A stretch of DNA of 64,000 bases. It comes from Bacillus thuringiensis (GTDB lineage: Bacteria; Bacillota; Bacilli; Bacillales; Bacillaceae_G). Under the pieces are notes generated by a model. It made no database searches. It was not told the origin of the DNA and saw only the letters and a list, made by a program, of their open reading frames with translations. Both the position numbers and the translations under genes were made by a program. This document shows, one piece after another, positions 12,301 to 20,385 of the stretch. Position 1 is the first letter of the stretch, and each line of letters starts with the position of its first letter. Location of the stretch: NCBI RefSeq assembly GCF_001182785.1, contig NZ_CP012099.1, positions 2,354,501 through 2,418,500 on the forward strand. The letters are read 5' to 3'.

Positions 12301-15300
12301 GATGGTAATATAGACTACTTAGGAAGAATGGATAATCAAGTGAAGATTAGAGGATTTCGAATCGAACTTGGGGAGATTGAGTCGACTTTACAAGAGCATG
12401 ACTTGGTAAAAGAGGTAGTTGTAATAGTTAGGGAAAATCAGTCGGGAGATAAGAGGTTAGTAGCTTATGTAGTGGGCGAAGGTAGTGTAGAAGAATGGCG
12501 AGAGTATCTTAAAACAAAACTGCCAATCCATATGATACCTTCCTACTTTGTCGAAATGAAAGAATTACCGCTAACCATAAATGGAAAGGTTGATCGAAAA
12601 TCGTTACCTATACCAGATTATCAAGGAACACAAGAAGGCTACGCGGCCCCAAGAAATGAACGTGAACATAAGCTTTCTATGATTTGGGAACGTGTGCTAG
12701 GTTCAAAACGTATTGGTATTTATGATAACTTTTTTGAAATTGGTGGAGATTCAATTCTTAGCATTCAGATTGTCTCTCGCGCAAAGCAAGCTGGTTTACA
12801 GTTGACACCAAAACAACTATTTGAACAGCAAACGATTGCTGAGTTGGCGCAAGTAGTCAAAGAAGAACAAGGTGTACAAGCTGAACAAGGAATTATAACT
12901 GGAGAGACGATACTTACACCTATTCAGCAAAGGTTTTTTGCACAAAATCATCCTAATCCACATCATTGGAATCAATCCATGTTCTTTAGAACGAAAGAAA
13001 AATTGGACATAGGATCACTGGAAAAGGCAGCGGGTAACCTTCTACTTCATCATGATGCCCTGCGTTTAAGATATGAACGTTTACCTAATGGGACTTGGGA
13101 ACAGTGGAATGAAGGAATTGAAGAACAATTGATGCTGACTGTCATTTCATTAGACGAAGTGCCGGAAGCGGATTGGCATGAAGTTATTCAAAAAGAGATT
13201 AATGTTGCACAAGAAAGATTGAATTTACATGATGGTCCTTTAATGAGAATGGTGTATTTTGATGAAGGTGAGGAGACTGGCCGATTATTTTGGACAATTC
13301 ATCACTTAGCCGTGGATGGTGTTTCTTGGCGAATTTTATTGGAAGATTTGCAAACAGCATATACGCAAGCGGTCCAAGGGCAAAAAATTCAATTACCTAT
13401 GAAGAGTACATCTTTTAAAGAATGGTCGGAGAAATTACAACATTACGCTCAAACTAGAATATCAAAAGAAGTGCTACATTACTGGGAGCAGCAGGTTGAA
13501 CAAGACGTAGTTATACTGCCAGTAGATGGTACTATAAGTAATCAAGTAAGCGCAGTAACTGAGGAAATTACTGTGGTGTTAAACGAGAATGAGACCCGTA
13601 TGTTATTGCAAGAGACTTTAAGCACTCACCGTGTCAAAATCAATGAAGTATTATTAGCAGCATTGGTACAAGCTACAGCAGCATGTACGGGACAGCCGAT
13701 ATTAAGCGTAGATTTAGAGGGACATGGTCGAGAAGAGATTATTGAAGATGTTGATTTATCGAGAACCGTGGGATGGTTTACAAGTATTTACCCAGTTCAT
13801 TTAAATATTACTAATGCTAATACGCCAATTGCAGCATTAAAAGCAGTTAAAGAACAAGTTCGCAAAATTCCTAATAAGGGTGTTGATTATGGGGTGTTGC
13901 GTTATATGAACACAACAATGTGTGAGCCATTAAGCTCCCAATATACACCGTCTATTAGTTTTAACTATCTTGGACAATTTGACCAAATGTTTTCTAGCGA
14001 TGCAATGTTTATTCCAGAGAACGAATTTAAGCGTTTAGATCATGCTGCCGGTTCCAAGCGATCGCATGTAATTGATGTAATTGGGGTTGTAACGGATGGA
14101 AAACTTCAGTTCACTTGGGTATACAATGTTGGACAATTTGCCAAATCAACGATTCAAAGTATTGCACAGAATATGCTATATCAACTGAGTAGATTGATTC
14201 AATCTTCAGATAGAGAATCTGCACTGACCATTTCGGATTTTGCAATGGCTAATCTTAGCCAAGAAGGTTTGACAAATGTACTAAACAAAATGCATCGTGG
14301 AAAGAACAATCAGATTACGGATTTATATCCACTATCACCTTTGCAAGAAGGTATGATTTTCCACACATTGCATGATCAAGGGGATGAACATGTTGCACCG
14401 TATATAGTGCAATTGAGTTTTATGATTCAAGGGGAAATGGATATTCCTACTTTTGAGCAGGCGTGGAAATCTGTAATTCAGCGGCATGAAATTTTTCGTA
14501 CAGCATTTGTATGGGACGAAATTGAAGAACCTGTACAAGTGGTGTATGAAAATATCCCATTTAAAGTGAACAAAGAAGACTGGAGTACAATGACAAGTGA
14601 AGAGATAGAAGAAAAAAGAAAAGTCTTTTTGGAATTAGATCGAAAACAAGCCTTCCAATTTGATGAAGCACCATTGATGCGGGTAACGGTCATTCAAGAA
14701 GGTGAGGAAGAATATCGGGTTGTTTGGACACATCACCATATTTTACTGGATGGATGGAGTTTACCATTGGTCTTTAATGAATTACTTACAGTCTATCAGA
14801 AGAGAATGAATGGAGAAGCTGTAAAGTTACCTAAATCCTCACCATATAAGAAATATATCCAATGGCTCAGAGAACAAGATAAGGAGCAGGCGGAACAATT
14901 CTGGAGAGAGAAGCTAAAAGGTTTTACTGCACCAACTTTACTGGGCTTAGAAAATAAAGAGGAAGAAAAAGGTTACACAGAGAAGGTTACGTATTTATCA
15001 GAAGAGCAGACTCAAGAGTTACAAGGATGGGCGAAACGAAATAAACTTACTTTGAGTACAGTAATTCAAGGTGCATGGGCATATCTCATGAGCCGATATA
15101 GTGGAGAAAATGACATTGTCTTTGGTGTAACAAGCTCAGGGCGTTCTACGGAGATTATTGGTGTTGAAAACATCGTAGGTCCTTTCATTACAACGTCACC
15201 GACGCGAATTCAATTGATGGATGATATAAAAGTAATAGATTGGTTGCAGAAGTTACAAGAGGAAGAGATAGAAAGAAGACAATATGAGTATGCTTCTTTG

Positions 15301-18234
15301 ACAGAGATTCAGGGGTGGAGTGAGGTTCCTAGAGGTACACCGCTGTTCAATTGTTTATATGTGTTTGAAAATTATCCAGTGAAAGAAGAATCTTCAGAAA
15401 ATCTGGAAATTGGTGAATTGAAAGGGGTAGAACAAACCCACTATCCATTAGGATTGGCTGTAGTTCCAGGAATTCAGTTATCGTTAAAGTTAATGTATGA
15501 CCGTAGTAAGTTTAATAGAGTAACCATTGAACGAATGCTGGGTCATTTACACAAAGTGTTAATGCAAATGCTCAAAAACATTGATCAAAATCTATCGGAG
15601 CTAGTATATATTACGGAGGCTGAACAAAGAAAGCTATTGGAAGAATGGAATAATAATGCTATATCCTATCCACGTGAGAATGTAATTCATCAACTATTCG
15701 AAGAGCAAGTAAATCGTACACCTGACGCGGTGGCAGTGGTAGATGAAAAACAGCAACTAACGTATCGAGAGCTGAATGAAAGAGCTAATCAATTAGCCCA
15801 TCATTTACAGAAATGTGGAATTGGGACAGAGTCATTAGTTGGCCTCTGCTTTGATCGATCAGTTGAGATGATTGTTGGTCTCATGGGAATTTGGAAGGCT
15901 GGAACAGCCTATGTTCCATTGGATCCATCGAATCCGGAAAGCCGCCTGCAATATATTTTACAAGACACGGGAATTAAAGTGTTAGTTACAAATGAGGTAT
16001 TACTAGGATGGATACCTAAAGACATCAAGACAGTTTGCCTAGATAGGGACCAAGCAATGCTTTCTCAAGAAAGCAAACTTTCACCAATATGTGAGGTAAC
16101 AGGGGAAAACTTAGCGTATGTTATCTATACTTCTGGTTCGACAGGGAATCCAAAGGGGGCTTTAGTACAGCACCATTCTGTAATAAACCTATCCTATGGT
16201 TTACAAAAAGAAGTTTTCTCACATGACATACCTAGTAATATGCGCGTCGGTTTGAATGCGTCAATTGCCTTTGATGTATCTATTCAGCAATTACAAATGT
16301 TGCTTTATGGTTCAAGTTTATATATTATCCCAAGTGAAGTTCGCACTAATCCGGAACAATTTGTGTCCTATATTAGGGAGAATAAATTGGAAATGTTTGA
16401 TATGACACCTTCATTACTTCAATTACTTATAGATGGAGGGTTGCTAGAAATAAGTGCTGATGTTCATGTACCAAGTAAGATATTAGTCGGTGGTGAAGCA
16501 ATCATGCCGTCATTATGGGAACAGCTAGTAGAGACCGAAAAAATTGATTTTTATAACGTATACGGTCCTACAGAATGTACGGTTGATGCAACGTGTTATC
16601 ATATTCAAACAGATAGTAAGAGAGTTACAATTGGACGTCCGTTGCCGAACGTTCAAACTTATGTATTGGATAAAAATTTGCTACCTGTTCCAGTTGGTGT
16701 AACAGGTGAGCTATATATCGGTGGTGCAGGTATAGCGAGAGGATACTTGAATCGTCCAGAATTAACAGCAGAGCGATTTATCCGTCATCCATTTAATGAA
16801 GAAGAGCGTTTATATCGTACGGGAGATTTGGTTCGTTATTTACCTGATGGTAATTTAGATTATTTGAGAAGAATTGATAATCAAGTGAAAATTAGGGGCT
16901 TTCGTATTGAACTTGAAGAGATTGAAGCGAATATAGAGAGGCATCCATTGGTAAAAGAAGCAGTAGTTTTGGTAACAGAGGATAAATTAGGAGAGCAGAG
17001 ATTGGTTGCTTATGTAGTTGGAGATGGTAGTATGCATGAGTGGCGTGAATATCTCAAGACACAAGTACCAAATTATATGGTTCCCGCTCACTTTATTAAG
17101 GTAGACGAGATTCCTCTTACAACGAATGGCAAAGTTGATCGAAAGGCGTTGAACAATTTAACTATTCATAGAGAAAATAACTTCTCTACACCAATCATTC
17201 CAAGGGATGAAATTGAATATCAGTTGATTGAAATCTGGCAGGATGTGTTACAGATAGAAGATGTCTATGTAAATGATGATTTCTTTAATAGAGGAGGACA
17301 CTCTCTCCTTGTAATTAAATTAGTTTCAAAAATTAAGGAGAAGTTTGGAAAAGAGATTAAGGTGTCTACATTGATTAAGAATCCAACAGTGGAAGGAATC
17401 GCATGCCTTATTCGTGATAAGCATGATATGACGAAATCAGTAGTAGCGCTAGTTCCACTACAAGAATCAGAGAAAAGACCTTTCTTCTGCGTTCATCCGT
17501 TTATGGGGAATGTATTCTGTTACATTCAACTAGCAAGATTGCTTAAGAACCATTGTTCATTTTATGGTTTACAGAATCCTCTTATAGAAAAGAAAGAAAT
17601 TGACGAGTTAACTTTGCCGGAAGTAATTCAACTTTACATCGAAGAAATAAAACGTGTTCAGCCAGAAGGTCCATATCGTCTTGGAGGATGGTCTTTAGGC
17701 GGTGCAATTGCTTATAAAATCGCAACTGTACTAAAGAATCAAGGTGAGGAAGTTGAGTTGTTGATACTAATGGATACTAAAGTACCTTCAGAGCAGGACT
17801 ATAAAACAACGGAGGATATGCTCTCATATATATATGAGCATTTCATTCCTAGAGATTTTACTGAGCAGGAAGAAGGCCTCATCCATAAACAAGATATGCT
17901 TGTGGAGCGATTAATTATGGAAGGAGTACTCCCGCCAGATGCAGATCTTATGAATTTGAAGCAAGTTATCAATGCTCATAGGAAATGCCTGAACTTAATG
18001 GCAGAGCATGATTTAATACCATACTCTGGAGAAGTTCTCTACTTTAGTGCTGAGGAAGGAAAAGAGTTGTTTACAGATTGGGGACCTTTATTAAAAGGTA
18101 GAGTAAATAGGTATTCAGTCCCTGGATCACATGAGGAAATAGTAGATTCACCTGCAGTTGAAAAAATAGCTATGTATGTACTAAATGAATTTGAAGGAAT
18201 AAAAGAAAAATCCATTTTATTAACGGAAAAGTAG
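3346..18234 (+). CDS. krsC: Four-module nonribosomal peptide synthetase, predicted Ser-His-(D)Gln-Gln with terminal thioesterase (probable KrsC)
   Basis: This 4962-residue protein has the order C-A-T, C-A-T, C-A-T-E, C-A-T-TE. Condensation motifs HHxxxDxW lie near residues 166, 1229 and in the third and fourth C domains. Adenylation cores lie near 641, 1698, 2746 and 4261. Carrier serines sit in GGHSLL or GGDSIL motifs near 1033, 2077, 3134 and 4650. The epimerisation domain has HHLAVDGVSW near 3319, and the thioesterase has GGWSLGG near 4780 with Asp in LMDTK and His in GSHEE. Pocket codes read by eye are DVWHFSLVDK (Ser), DSQFIGQVVK (no standard match), DAQDLGVVDK (Gln) and DVQDLGVVDK (Gln). 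The order matches Ser-His-Gln-Gln of kurstakin, which would make the second code a His code. The thioesterase would then close the lactone onto Ser. Translation is coupled to the preceding gene by the four-base overlap. Confidence 0.93.
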   Translation: MRSDLLAKLSSLSPEKRAWLQKQMQKKENKEALPLSYAQQRLWFMDRFNPNSSLYNIPTVWHLKGNWIPEALEKGFNRLIERHESLRTVFKEVGEQPVQQILEFLPRALPVRDYSQLPLKVKEKEKEVDSLIAREAQEPFDLMNGPLIRNQLVQLEKDEWLLLCTMHHIISDAWSIGIFMNELLAFYEEEMGGNPAKLSSLSIQYADFAKWQKEWLQGDVLNRQLTYWQEELSGELPILQLPVDRPRPVKQTYSGATHHVIFPYKLLSQLKDISRQEGSTLFMTLMSAYQSFLARYTGQKDILVGSPIANRNHKGVEGLIGFFVNTLVYRSDLSGNPTFREILNQTKKKALKAYEYQDIPFEKVVEAVQPERSMSHSPIFQTMFTLQNIKQERLDLPDRSIEMVESNMSIAKFDLSLTAYEVEEGLFVSFEYNTDLFDSSTIARMAVHFENWLNEITYHPDESYTKLSMLSDTEQKQLLEEWNDTDVVYGHDRMIHELFEQQVARTPDAVAVVYEGGKLTYQELNEKSNQLAHFLQKRGIGPESLVGICIERSPDMIIGLFGILKAGGAYVPLDPSYPEKRLRYILENSQIQVLLTKEALQDWLPKDIQAICLDWDQVMISKESNLAPVSGVTANNLAYIIYTSGSTGNPKGVMIEHHSVINRLQWMQKKYPLSEEDTILQKTPFSFDVSVWELFWWSFVGARVCLLPPGGEKDPAVIEEYIERYRVSTIHFVPSMLSTFLDYMELYNSKRDVSSLIQVFTSGEALNTEQVRRFKGIFYNAQQTKLINLYGPTEATVDVTYYDCDLEKEPMLIPIGRPINNTELYVLDQYQQVVPIGVAGELYLGGVGLARGYFNRPDLTTERFIPHPFKEGERLYRTGDLVRYMNDRNLEYIGRIDNQVKIRGFRIELGEIEAALHDHSSVKEAVVLVKENRPGDKQLIAYVVGEGDTGEWREYLKKQLPHYMVPAYFFKIEGMPLTPNGKVNRKALLELEEQFISEDITSSRTPVEELIVSVWSQVLGIKNINVQDSFFEIGGHSLLATQVVSRLQGIFQIELPVRELFEYTTVESLAKRLDQLRKGDKKREIPPLIPMKRGEAIPLSYAQQRLWFIDQFTPNSALYNMPMVCRLTGNWLLEALETGWNQLRERHESLRTVFHEVNGQPVQQIEPHAFQSIPKTDLTMLSSEDQEEEVKRLIQQETEVPFDLTEGPLIRTSILHVGEEEWILLCTLHHIISDGWSMGILLEEWMAFYEKATDGKVAELEPLPVQYADFAQWQKGWLKEEVLDQQLQYWREELSGELPVLQLPMDRPRPAIQTHHGSTYTLVLPGTLHDKLNELSRKEGATLFMTLLAAYQSFLSRYTGQEDILVGSPIANRNYREIEGLIGFFVNTLVYRANLSGRPTFQDVLYQVRQKALKAYEYQDIPFEKIVEVVQPERSTSHSPIFQTMFILQNMKQEFPVLSSRSIEMIESHSPIAKFDLSVMAVETEEGLLFTFEYNKDLFNATTIERMAGHFEKWLYEVSHHPQNPLHDLSMLSEPERTLLLETWNDTVMEMSHQGLICDRFEEQVARRSDAIAVVDQTKQWTYGELDTQANQLANVLRRKGVAPESVVGVYLPRSAELMASLLGILKAGGAYVVLDPLYPKSRLEYMIEDAGIQFVVTAEGQEGHFAHVEMVRLEELTVESVIAPTRQINPENLAYIVYTSGSTGKPKGVMVENRSLMNMVSWHQEVYQISAEDRATQIAGVAFDSAVQEIWPYLTAGAALYLSTEELRINPEALRDWLIDSQITVSFAPTPILERLLKLSWPDKTELRFIITGGDQLTQYPSNDIPFVVINQYGPSENTVVTTDCYVPVGVTTGTPSIGRPIANTEVYVLDSHLQLVPIGVIGDLYIGGKSLARGYANRLDLTKEKFIPHPFKSGERLYYTGDKASYLSDGNLQFHGRIDDQVKIRGFRIELGEIEAVLQAHSSVKEAVVLAREDNQGDKRLVAYVVGEGSVHEWREHLQTHLPNYMVPTNFIEMEFLPLTPNGKLDLKALPILSEQSAENTVYPRTPLEELIASVWSQVLGIRDIDVQDSFFELGGHSLLATQVVSRLQEVFQIKLPVRELFEYSTVEALSKRIDQLRKGSEKREIPPLMPMERGGNIPLSYAQQRLWFIDQFAPNSALYNMPMACRLTGNWLPEALELGWNQLIERHESLRTVFYEEDGHPMQRIQPYVFRPLLQMDLTKLSLEERERKLEQWIQTEVESPFDLEKGPLFRGKLIRISEEEWVLLCNMHHIISDGWSMEILLQEWMAFYENAIGEKQAELEPLPVQYADFAQWQREWLKDEVLYQQLAYWKEELSGELPVLMLPMDRPRPPVQTHHGLTHNVLLSRSLLDKLNELSRQEGATLFMTLLASYQSFLARYTGQTDIIVGSPIANRNYREIEGLIGFFVNTLVYRADLSNAPAFQELLSQVRIKALKAYEYQDVPFEKIVEVIQPERNTSHSPIFQTMFTLQNTGQKLPELHGRNIEVMESNAPIAKFDLSLTAAEVEEGLLLTFVYRTDLFDSLTIESMAEHFGNWLNVIVENPDKSLAKLPILSGLQQKQLEEWNNDAVAYPQESTIHQLFKEQVNRTPDAVAVVDEKQKLTYRELNEKANQLAHYLQQCGIGNESLVGLCFERSVEMIVSIMGIWKAGAAYVPLDPSYPESRLRYILEDTGIQVLVTNESLEDWIPKEIKIVCLDRDQAMISQESILSPKCEVTGENLAYVIYTSGSTGNPKGVLIQHHSVLNLSHGLQKEVFEHEIPSNMHVGLNASIAFDASIQQLQMLLYGSSLYIIPNEVRSDPEQFVAYIRENKLEIFDITPSLLQLLIDAGLLETCDGVHVPSKVLVGGEAIMPSLWEQLVETDKIQFYNVYGPTECTVDATCYHIKKDSKRVTIGRPLPNVQTYVLDSNRLPVPVGVMGELYIGGVGLAKGYLNRPELTSERFISHPFKEGERLYRTGDLVRYLPDGNIDYLGRMDNQVKIRGFRIELGEIESTLQEHDLVKEVVVIVRENQSGDKRLVAYVVGEGSVEEWREYLKTKLPIHMIPSYFVEMKELPLTINGKVDRKSLPIPDYQGTQEGYAAPRNEREHKLSMIWERVLGSKRIGIYDNFFEIGGDSILSIQIVSRAKQAGLQLTPKQLFEQQTIAELAQVVKEEQGVQAEQGIITGETILTPIQQRFFAQNHPNPHHWNQSMFFRTKEKLDIGSLEKAAGNLLLHHDALRLRYERLPNGTWEQWNEGIEEQLMLTVISLDEVPEADWHEVIQKEINVAQERLNLHDGPLMRMVYFDEGEETGRLFWTIHHLAVDGVSWRILLEDLQTAYTQAVQGQKIQLPMKSTSFKEWSEKLQHYAQTRISKEVLHYWEQQVEQDVVILPVDGTISNQVSAVTEEITVVLNENETRMLLQETLSTHRVKINEVLLAALVQATAACTGQPILSVDLEGHGREEIIEDVDLSRTVGWFTSIYPVHLNITNANTPIAALKAVKEQVRKIPNKGVDYGVLRYMNTTMCEPLSSQYTPSISFNYLGQFDQMFSSDAMFIPENEFKRLDHAAGSKRSHVIDVIGVVTDGKLQFTWVYNVGQFAKSTIQSIAQNMLYQLSRLIQSSDRESALTISDFAMANLSQEGLTNVLNKMHRGKNNQITDLYPLSPLQEGMIFHTLHDQGDEHVAPYIVQLSFMIQGEMDIPTFEQAWKSVIQRHEIFRTAFVWDEIEEPVQVVYENIPFKVNKEDWSTMTSEEIEEKRKVFLELDRKQAFQFDEAPLMRVTVIQEGEEEYRVVWTHHHILLDGWSLPLVFNELLTVYQKRMNGEAVKLPKSSPYKKYIQWLREQDKEQAEQFWREKLKGFTAPTLLGLENKEEEKGYTEKVTYLSEEQTQELQGWAKRNKLTLSTVIQGAWAYLMSRYSGENDIVFGVTSSGRSTEIIGVENIVGPFITTSPTRIQLMDDIKVIDWLQKLQEEEIERRQYEYASLTEIQGWSEVPRGTPLFNCLYVFENYPVKEESSENLEIGELKGVEQTHYPLGLAVVPGIQLSLKLMYDRSKFNRVTIERMLGHLHKVLMQMLKNIDQNLSELVYITEAEQRKLLEEWNNNAISYPRENVIHQLFEEQVNRTPDAVAVVDEKQQLTYRELNERANQLAHHLQKCGIGTESLVGLCFDRSVEMIVGLMGIWKAGTAYVPLDPSNPESRLQYILQDTGIKVLVTNEVLLGWIPKDIKTVCLDRDQAMLSQESKLSPICEVTGENLAYVIYTSGSTGNPKGALVQHHSVINLSYGLQKEVFSHDIPSNMRVGLNASIAFDVSIQQLQMLLYGSSLYIIPSEVRTNPEQFVSYIRENKLEMFDMTPSLLQLLIDGGLLEISADVHVPSKILVGGEAIMPSLWEQLVETEKIDFYNVYGPTECTVDATCYHIQTDSKRVTIGRPLPNVQTYVLDKNLLPVPVGVTGELYIGGAGIARGYLNRPELTAERFIRHPFNEEERLYRTGDLVRYLPDGNLDYLRRIDNQVKIRGFRIELEEIEANIERHPLVKEAVVLVTEDKLGEQRLVAYVVGDGSMHEWREYLKTQVPNYMVPAHFIKVDEIPLTTNGKVDRKALNNLTIHRENNFSTPIIPRDEIEYQLIEIWQDVLQIEDVYVNDDFFNRGGHSLLVIKLVSKIKEKFGKEIKVSTLIKNPTVEGIACLIRDKHDMTKSVVALVPLQESEKRPFFCVHPFMGNVFCYIQLARLLKNHCSFYGLQNPLIEKKEIDELTLPEVIQLYIEEIKRVQPEGPYRLGGWSLGGAIAYKIATVLKNQGEEVELLILMDTKVPSEQDYKTTEDMLSYIYEHFIPRDFTEQEEGLIHKQDMLVERLIMEGVLPPDADLMNLKQVINAHRKCLNLMAEHDLIPYSGEVLYFSAEEGKELFTDWGPLLKGRVNRYSVPGSHEEIVDSPAVEKIAMYVLNEFEGIKEKSILLTEK

Positions 18235-18582
18235 AGAGTATAAAAGATGCAACGCTTATGAATGAAAAGGGCAGCCCAATAACTGCAAACAAGTGTAGGC
18301 AATGATGAATATATCAAGAGCATTATTTTTTAAGGGGATAGTGCAAAAATTACTTGATAGATACATATAAACCTATATGAGTTGCTCAAAGTATGATGTA
18401 AATGCTCTAAATTCTTTGTAATAGAAGAGAATACCTTGATGATATAACTGAGGAAAGGTGTATATTTTCATTGATATGTAAATATGCACCTTTTCTATTG
18501 TATATGCAATTTAATAAAGTTAATTTGAGTTTCTGTAACGTTCATATATGAAGTAATTCTTTAAAAAAGGAAGTGATTTATT
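18235..18582. other. Intergenic region between the NRPS and the phosphopantetheinyl transferase gene
   Basis: No convincing gene is seen. It holds a hairpin terminator at 18452-18500. After it comes a weak promoter-like pair, TTGAGT and TATGAA 16 bases apart around 18523-18550, which could start a separate transcript for the next two genes. Confidence 0.4.
18452..18500 (+). terminator. Probable rho-independent terminator after krsC
   Basis: Inverted arms GAAAGGTG...ATATTT and AAATAT...CACCTTTTC form a long stem followed by a T-rich stretch. It separates the NRPS operon from the sfp-type gene. Confidence 0.6.
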
Positions 18583-19302
18583 ATACAAATTCAAGCTGTG
18601 AAAATACCAAAGAATATTGAAAGTCATTTGCTTAAGCAACTTAGTTACTTGGTTTCAAATGAGAAGAAAGAACGAATGAAGCGTTTATTAAATTCATGCG
18701 ACATTAATAGAACTCTGATAGGAGATTTACTAATTCGATCTCTAATCTGCCAAAAGTATAAAATTAATAATGAAGAAATTAGATTTATATATAATGAGTA
18801 TGGAAAACCTTTTGTTGAAAAATTTTCTGACTTTCATTTTAATGTGTCACATTCAGGAGAATGGGTGGTTTGTGCTACTGCTAATTTTAATGTGGGTATT
18901 GATATAGAAAAAGTTTCAGAAATAGAGGCTTTTAAATTAGCGCATGAATTTTTTTCAGAGGAAGAATTTTATGATATATCTAATATGAATTCTGATGAAC
19001 AAATTAATTATTTTTATGATTTATGGACATTAAAAGAAAGTTATATCAAAACGATTGGAAAAGGACTTTATATCCCGTTAAATTCATTCTCTATAAAAAA
19101 AGAGTCACGAACTTTAATTTCATACAAGCATATACCTAAAAACTTTTACTTTAAACAATATAACATTGATCCAAATTATAAGTTATCTGCTTGTGCAACA
19201 AGAGATGAATTTCCACAAGAGATAATAATTAAAGACATTTATACAATTTGCCAAAATATATACAAATTTGAAAGTAAGGAGAAAATCAATGCAGAAGACT
19301 AA
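18583..19302 (+). CDS. sfp: Sfp-type 4'-phosphopantetheinyl transferase (apparent ATA start)
   Basis: This enzyme moves phosphopantetheine from CoA to the serine of carrier domains, switching on the synthetases upstream. Family motifs are HFNVSHSGEW, GIDIEK and DLWTLKESYIKTIGKG, and the length (about 239 residues) is normal. The start is unusual. The only good ribosome site, GGAAG at 18569-18573, is about nine bases before ATA at 18583, while the first conventional start (GTG 18598) lies about 24 bases away with no site of its own. From ATA the protein begins MQIQAVKIP, which lines up without a gap with B. subtilis Sfp (MKIYGIYMD), reaching the shared serine at residue 25 in both. An ATG-to-ATA change is therefore likely. 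The gene overlaps the next one by 14 bases. Confidence 0.88.
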   Translation: MQIQAVKIPKNIESHLLKQLSYLVSNEKKERMKRLLNSCDINRTLIGDLLIRSLICQKYKINNEEIRFIYNEYGKPFVEKFSDFHFNVSHSGEWVVCATANFNVGIDIEKVSEIEAFKLAHEFFSEEEFYDISNMNSDEQINYFYDLWTLKESYIKTIGKGLYIPLNSFSIKKESRTLISYKHIPKNFYFKQYNIDPNYKLSACATRDEFPQEIIIKDIYTICQNIYKFESKEKINAED

Positions 19303-20011
19303 ACTTTTTTGCTTTCCACATGCTGGGGGATCTGCGTTTAACTACGCAAAATGGAAAAATTACTTTAATCCATATATTGAAGTAGTCCCGATAGAATTAG
19401 CTGGTAGAGGATATAGAATCGAAGAAAGCTTGTACCAAGGTATGGAAGAGGCCGTAAATGATGCCTACACTAGTATAGTTAAGCAAATAGATGCTTCGCC
19501 GTACATTCTATTCGGGCATAGCATGGGGAGTTTGATTGCCTATGAAGTAGCCAGGAAAATACAGGATTCTAATAACGAATTACCTGAATTTCTTGTTTTG
19601 TCCGGTAGAAACCATCCAAATAGTAAAATAAAAAATATCCGATATAATCTTCCTAATGAACAATTTAAAAGAGAAGTTATTGCAATGGGAGGTACACCAT
19701 CTGGGGTACTTCAATCAGAAGAATTAATGGAGATTTTTCTCCCTATTTTAAGAGCAGATTTTAAGATTGTCGAGACATACATTCATGATAATAATATAAA
19801 ACTATGTGATATTGATTTTCTTATATTTAATGGGAAAAATGATGAATTTACTACATATGATCAAGTAATAAAATGGGAACGGTACACAAGTAAAACGTGT
19901 ACTTTTCATTCTTTTGAAGGTAATCATTTCTTTCTAAATGAAAATATTGAAGAAATAGCAAAGAGTATTATAGGAAAGTTAGATTCTAAAAGATTATCAA
20001 CTAGTTTTTAG
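19289..20011 (+). CDS. krsD: Type II thioesterase associated with the NRPS (probable KrsD)
   Basis: This stand-alone alpha/beta-hydrolase thioesterase removes wrongly loaded groups from carrier domains. The protein (240 residues) begins MQKTKLFCFPHAGGSA, the usual opening of the GrsT/SrfAD family. It has the nucleophile elbow GHSMGS near residue 86, Asp in NGKNDEF and His in EGNHFFL. The ATG at 19289 has AAGGAG seven bases before it; an upstream TTG at 19268 in the same frame lacks a site. The start lies inside the end of the phosphopantetheinyl transferase gene, so the two are translationally coupled. A strong terminator follows at 20261-20300. The symbol follows the described kurstakin locus and is less certain than the function. 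Confidence 0.87.
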   Translation: MQKTKLFCFPHAGGSAFNYAKWKNYFNPYIEVVPIELAGRGYRIEESLYQGMEEAVNDAYTSIVKQIDASPYILFGHSMGSLIAYEVARKIQDSNNELPEFLVLSGRNHPNSKIKNIRYNLPNEQFKREVIAMGGTPSGVLQSEELMEIFLPILRADFKIVETYIHDNNIKLCDIDFLIFNGKNDEFTTYDQVIKWERYTSKTCTFHSFEGNHFFLNENIEEIAKSIIGKLDSKRLSTSF

Positions 20012-20385
20012 GATTTTTCAAAGCATGCTCATGCCTAAGAAATAAAAATATTAAAGATGAAAAATATAGGTATTGCTGAAATATTATTGAATATAGACAT
20101 AGAAGCCTAAACGAACTGTTTAAAGGCAGAAACTCTAAGCAAAATGTACATGAATAGCTGGATTTACCTATAATACCATCTAGATTCTTTATTGATTCTT
20201 AGTACAAGATACATAACAGTTAGGGATGCTGTATGTAAAGCTAATGAATATGTGAAGTGAAAAGGCCGACTCTTATAATTATGAGTGGGCCTTTTAGTTT
20301 TATGGATATCAAATTAGTGAGCAACATTTCAAAGGGTATTCTGTGATATAAATAAGTAGAATTTTTTAAACAAGGGGATGATGAG
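20012..20385. other. Intergenic region after the thioesterase gene
   Basis: Apart from the terminator at 20261-20300, nothing coding or structured was recognised in this AT-rich stretch. Confidence 0.4.
20261..20300 (+). terminator. Rho-independent terminator
   Basis: AAAGGCC-GACTC pairs with GAGTG-GGCCTTTT across an AT-rich loop, followed by T-rich sequence. It ends the sfp-thioesterase transcript. Confidence 0.75.
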
